Source of the DNA: Drosophila pseudoobscura
Lineage: Eukaryota > Arthropoda > Insecta > Diptera > Drosophilidae
Length of the DNA stretch: 64,000 nucleotides
Reading direction: 5' to 3'
NCBI RefSeq assembly: GCF_009870125.1
Contig: NC_046683.1
Span: 13,649,001-13,713,000, forward strand
This document shows, piece by piece, positions 59,396 through 64,000 of the stretch (the first letter of the stretch is position 1; each line of letters begins with the position of its first letter). The notes under the pieces were generated by a model. It did no database searches and was not told the DNA's origin. It saw only the letters and a program-made list of their open reading frames with translations. The position numbers were made by a program, and so were the translations under genes.

Positions 59396-62300
59396 TTAAA
59401 CAAAGGAGGTGGCATCCTCATCACCAGCACCATGGCGCTGGCGCAGCCCCGATGACTCCTGGCTCTTGGTCTGCTGGATGTGGACTGCTGTCTGGGCCTG
59501 CAGCATGGCATGCTGCTTCTCGTACTCAATGATGTGTTCGCGCAGCAGGAAATTCTCGCGCTTAATCCGCTTCAGCAGTCGACCAGAGACATCGGGCACG
59601 GCCCAGCGCAGCACGCCCTGCAGCATATTGATGATGTTCTAAGGCAAGCAAAAGATTAAATAGGGCTAAATACAGATCTATTTCGCATTGAATGACCATA
59701 CCTGATAGATGACTATGAAGGCCAGTCGACCCGTGAGTATTTTCCAGTAGATCATGGGCCGCTTGTACGGATGATCGTCCGTGGGCGCATTCCGGAACTC
59801 TGTGTAGCGACACTCCGTCTCATTCACAAACTGACTGCCCCCGAGCAGTGGCTGCAGCTGAAAGTCCTTGGTATTGAAGTACGCCAGCGTAAAGTTTAGA
59901 TACCCGTTGAGCTCCCGGTCGCCCGTTGAGGCTGCGTACACGATTTTCGGTATGAGGTTCGTGCTAAATGCAATTATCATGGCCTAAAAGGGTTTACAAA
60001 CGGCAGCTTAGAGATCTACAGTGATTTCTATATTCTCGGTTGGACTCACGCTAGAGGCCACGGCTATGCGTGTGACTACAGTCATGATGTTGTGCCACAC
60101 GCCAATGTCTCTGGCTCGCATGCCCACTGGTCGGCGCAGGAAGCGCAGCATCTTGATGGCATCCAAACGCACTTCGATCACATTGTTGAGCAGCGCCAGC
60201 AGCGGTGCCAGCGGAAAGGCCAGGCTGAATAATGTGATAAAGCCGAATTGCACGACTGCAGCACCACCATTTAGAGGGAGATGGAAGAGAGAGAGAGAGA
60301 TAGAGAGAGGTGGTTAGAAAGCACTAAAACAATCCCACTGCTGCTTCCCAGTGAGTTTTTTTTGCCCGATCCTTACCCATTTCCAGGTACTCCACATAAA
60401 GCGAATTGTTCTCGGCGGGCAGTAGATTGTAGTCCTCGGTAAACTGATTGTAGGGCACCAGTCGCTGCTCCTTGTGGCTCTTGTACCAGCCATGACGATA
60501 AATCATCTCCTTGATGGTGCGCTGCAGATAGGGAATGAGCATCTCGACAATGGCGTTCACTGCCTGCTTGCCGGCCATAATTATCACCAGTTGCATGCAG
60601 AGTTCCATGAGACAGCCGCCCGGATTGCACTCCTCCTGGCGGAAGCCCAGCACGCGATTGTATTTGGCCGGATAGCCAACAAACTTGCCCTTGAGGAAGG
60701 CTATGTAGAAGAGCGAGGAATAGTAGTTGACGAACTGGAACACATAGTTCTTAATGGTGAGGCTCTCGTCGTACTCCGTTTGGGTGCGGCAGTACTCGTA
60801 GTTGGTCAGATGCACGGCTAGCTTGGAGTAGACCAGGTCCAGCAGCGAGATGACAATCAGATCGATGATGCCCGCCGTCATGGGCAGGATCATCACTTTA
60901 AAGGTCATCGAGTTCTCGCTGCCCAAGATGCTGTGTGAGGCACGCTGCGCCATTCTATAGATGATGATGCCCGCAATGGCAATCACTGATATGCAAATCT
61001 GTGGAGTGTGGCGTGGAGTGGAGTAAACATGATCAAGGATCGTCTTAAGAAAGGTAAAAGCATTTACAAACACTTACAAACAACACCATGATGCTGTAGC
61101 TGGTAAAGTTGGGCAGGAACTTGATGCTCCAGAAGGGCACATCCGGATCCAGTATGCCAGTGCCCTGGGTATTGCCAGCCAGCCGCTTCGAGCGCGATAT
61201 CTTTGCCAGATACTGGGAACGCGGATGTTCCACATGATGTGTGAAGCCAGTCAGGCCCCAGCGATGCACCAGTCCCGCCGAATAGCGTTTCCAGAACTCC
61301 AAATATGTCACCGACCATATGGCCATGGCTAGGGCAAACACCACCGTCATATTGTTGTCTATCAGATAATTAAACTTGGAAGACGTGCACGTCTCGTTCA
61401 GGCGCCAATAGTCGCAGCTGCGATCGCACTGCGGACACATGATCGTTCCGCTATCCTCGCAGATATCACGACTGATCGGATCACTGCTCCACGTAACAAA
61501 GCCGTATAGGAAGCAGAGCAAACCGAATATGCTTATGGGTATCAACATTTGAGTGTAGAATCCCAGCCAGGCAAAGTACAATGCCACCTTAGCACCGAAG
61601 TAGTCTTTGATTTGGTCGAGTGGCTGGAGGCTATATAGGAAACAAAATATATAGAAGATTTTTAGTATTTTAAAATCAACAAGGGAAGGATTACTACAAG
61701 CATTCTAAGGATTTCAATGGATCTACTGCTATTACAGGGGATTGATGGGAGAACCTTAGTATTCAAAAATAAACAATAACGAAAGGCTATGTGAAAAACA
61801 CTATAGGTCAGGGATATACCAAGGAAAGGAATTCGGTAAGCTATCTCAAAAGCTCACAATGGAACTATCCATTTGATCTATTCCCTGACCTATAGAGCAG
61901 CAAACACTTTACTATTCCTATTAGATATACTAGAAACTATGTGTCTTTGTTCTCTCCGATGTGTAGATCGAGGGTATTCTTTGAAAATACAAGCAATACT
62001 GAAAGTACCAACAGAAACCCCTATATTAAACGAGGGGGAAGCCCCCTTTTGTGCATAAAATCTACTAGTCCTACACTTTCTCTCCAATATGATAACATAA
62101 CACGGAAATGCAGAACAATCTCTAAGAATAAACAACAATTAAAATGAATCATTCCACAAGGCATTTCCCTCTTACTTCTTCCACTTGCTGATGTTGGCCC
62201 ACTCCTTGAGTAGACGATCCCTGTCCGCTTTCTGCAATAGAAAAAAACACAATCAATATATATCTCGTGGAATAGAAATATATATCCCAAAACTCACATC

Positions 62301-62870
62301 GTGGAGGGTGTAGGCGCATGTATAGATGCCATCTTGAACGAGCTTCTCGACGCCCAGATTGTCGACTGTTTCCTCGCCTTCGAGAAAGTGTTGTCGCTGC
62401 AGTATAAAGTTGATGATGGAGTAGCGAGTGCTGTCATCGAAGAAGTTTGGATGCTCTGTGTCGTACAGCTCTAGATAGTTGCGTGAGAACTCCAGGTGGA
62501 TGCGTGGCTCTCGTTCGGGAAAGAGTTCCGTGTTCAGCTGCACCGAACTGAAGAGGCTGCGGCACATGCGGGTGAAGCAGGACTTGAAGGCGGGCGCCGC
62601 CTCATCGAAGATCTGATCCTGGCCCGGTATTGGCTTCAGTGGCACCTTGATCTTCAGTATCTCCGCATAGCGATAGAGCACCTCGAAGGGGGCATGGATC
62701 TTGATAAAGTGCACGCGCTGAACTTTGTTGTGCTCCAGCTGCAAGCCCTCCCTCTGCAGATTCGCCTCGAAGATCTCCCGCTTCCGGCGATGATCCTCCA
62801 CCTGATCCTCGCCATTGTAGGCCAGCACAAAGTCCACGCTCCGTTTGCCATCATCAAAGCGTCTGTACGT
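59396..62870 (-). CDS. Anoctamin (TMEM16-family membrane protein), N-terminal exon(s) beyond window
   Basis: Exons: 62870-62298, 62231-62176, 61630-61078, 60998-60377, 60255-60050, 59983-59702, 59638-59396. Junctions and phases agree, giving 844 residues in the window. The first visible exon carries the cytosolic dimerisation domain (DDGKRSVDFVLAY, FHRR-like region, then YSIINFILQ). Membrane helices follow, with GAKVALYFAWLGFYTQMLIP, a Cys-rich extracellular loop (CPQCDRSCDYWRLNETC), and the pore region GGCLMELCMQLVIIMAGKQ and LLALLNNVIEVRLDA. The Glu of MELC and the Glu/Asp of IEVRLDA match Ca2+-site acids of TMEM16A. The C-terminus is a charged coiled-coil-like tail. It may be an ion channel or a lipid scramblase; the sequence alone does not decide. 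I suspect a CG10353-type gene. Confidence 0.93.
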
Positions 62871-64000
62871 CTGTAGATCCCAAGAAAGAGAAAACAGAAG
62901 AGCTTTAGACAAATCCGTATATGAATCACATCACACTGAGACGGAGAAACGAAATATCTTAAAAATACGTATGTTTATCTATAAACTAGAAACAACAAAG
63001 CGTGTGGGTGCGAGTGCCTGCACTTCCCGGGCCCCACCCCAGCCCATCACCATGCGAGACTCCTCCTGGGGCTCCTGGTTACCCAGCCAGGCCAGAAAGC
63101 CACAGCAGGCCGGCATTTTTGGGAGAGACGGAACGGAACGAAAGAACAACCGACCGTCGCGGCCGAACAGCAGAATGGGTTTGATGCCGCCTCCTCCTCT
63201 TTCTCTCTCTCTCTATCTGCGAGGCGGGAGGCGGCACAGATTGGAGATGTATGCATTGAATATATATTTATTTAAATATATACCATGCACACATTTTTCT
63301 CCGTGCAGCAGCAGGCAGAGCATTAGCATACATACTATTTATAATTACAATAAAGTACAAAAATATACAAAACAGTTTTTCATTTACCCAAAAAGAAAAT
63401 TCCCTCAAGCAAGCTTTTTGGAAAGAAAGAAAGCTTTCGGTTCACCGAAGTATTGGATACCCTTTGCAGATCGTTAGCTACATAGCTTCATATTGTATGT
63501 ATGGTATCTTGACATATTCTGTGATTTATGTAGATTGCTAATCAATAACAATTTAGAGCTTAATTGAAAAGGTTTTCTCCTCAAAGCATAGGTCTTATGA
63601 CAGATCATTGGACCGAAGAATGTCTAGATAAATAATATATAATACATCGTTAATGGGAGAGACTCTTAAAACCCTGTCCTTTATCCGATTGTTCCTATGG
63701 TAGCTATATATATTTACATACAGATTTGGTTATAGTATTTCTAGAGACATTATGGATGGCTAACTGATTTCTAAATAGGGCTGGAAACATGATTTGTCTG
63801 CCCCAAAACTATATGTTATCCACGGTAGCTTTCCCATATATATACTCTAAAAATATCTTTTAAAAAATCAAAGAAATATAAATACAGACAAACGGATGCA
63901 CGGATGCACGCCAGTCCTGCTGCTAATAAAGAAATCTATTTGCTTTCTGGGTGCGTAACAAAACCTATACAGAAATGTAATGGTCTTTCTGCAAAAGGGT
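62871..64000. other. Upstream intron of the anoctamin and flank
   Basis: The acceptor at 62,871-62,872 shows that a further exon lies to the right, but none is recognised before the window end. AT-rich, with a CT-rich tract near 63,198-63,217 and a more GC-rich patch at 63,000-63,180 of unknown nature. Confidence 0.5.

Noticed and set aside
1..64000. tRNA, rRNA, CRISPR or bacterial-type operon features
   Set aside because: None was recognised by eye. The window is eukaryotic, and bacterial features such as Shine-Dalgarno sites do not apply. A tRNA or miRNA scan was not possible.

Overview
This is a eukaryotic (insect) window. The coding exons carry GT-AG introns, the proteins are Drosophila-like throughout, and the spacers are AT-rich and full of microsatellites. 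Two DINE-1/mini-me-type repeats, of a kind I associate with the obscura group, suggest Drosophila of that group (for example pseudoobscura/miranda/persimilis relatives). The gene set looks like the X-linked Muller A block around rutabaga. The chromosome and species assignments are inferences from recognition; no alignment was run.

Layout. (1) About 1-10.8 kb, minus strand: rutabaga, the Ca2+/calmodulin-responsive adenylyl cyclase, in 14 recognisable exons including a 6-nt microexon. Its 3' end runs off the window. (2) About 10.8-40.9 kb: 30 kb without a conserved gene. It holds two Helitron-like DINE elements, a dispersed inverted repeat pair, several minisatellites, long tracts of a GGTATTTT-type motif and one candidate orphan coiled-coil exon. 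A perfect Motif 1 promoter element at its far edge points back toward rut, so most of this stretch is probably rut 5' intron. (3) 41.7-46.1 kb, plus: SH3BP5/parcas, a Rab11 GEF family member, with two alternative C-termini. (4) 48.0-49.3 kb, plus: AIP-like TPR co-chaperone. (5) 51.1-52.1 kb, minus: BORCS5 (BORC complex). (6) 53.2-53.6 kb, minus: truncated RpS9 retrocopy. (7) 54.2-56.9 kb: two convergent paralogous HAD phosphatases of the phosphoglycolate phosphatase/chronophin type. (8) 59.4-62.9 kb, minus: an anoctamin (TMEM16), with its N-terminal exon(s) beyond the window.

The most interesting signal is a roughly 525-bp inverted-repeat (foldback) element at 40.93-41.46 kb between the divergent rut-side and parcas promoters. 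Its arms carry the housekeeping core-promoter words DRE (TATCGATA) and Motif 6 (GTCAGTATATTT), and Motif 1 abuts it. Clearly related partial copies sit directly upstream of the AIP gene (47.68-47.84 kb) and of BORCS5 (52.35-52.49 kb). This looks like a mobile or duplicated promoter cassette reused at neighbouring housekeeping genes.
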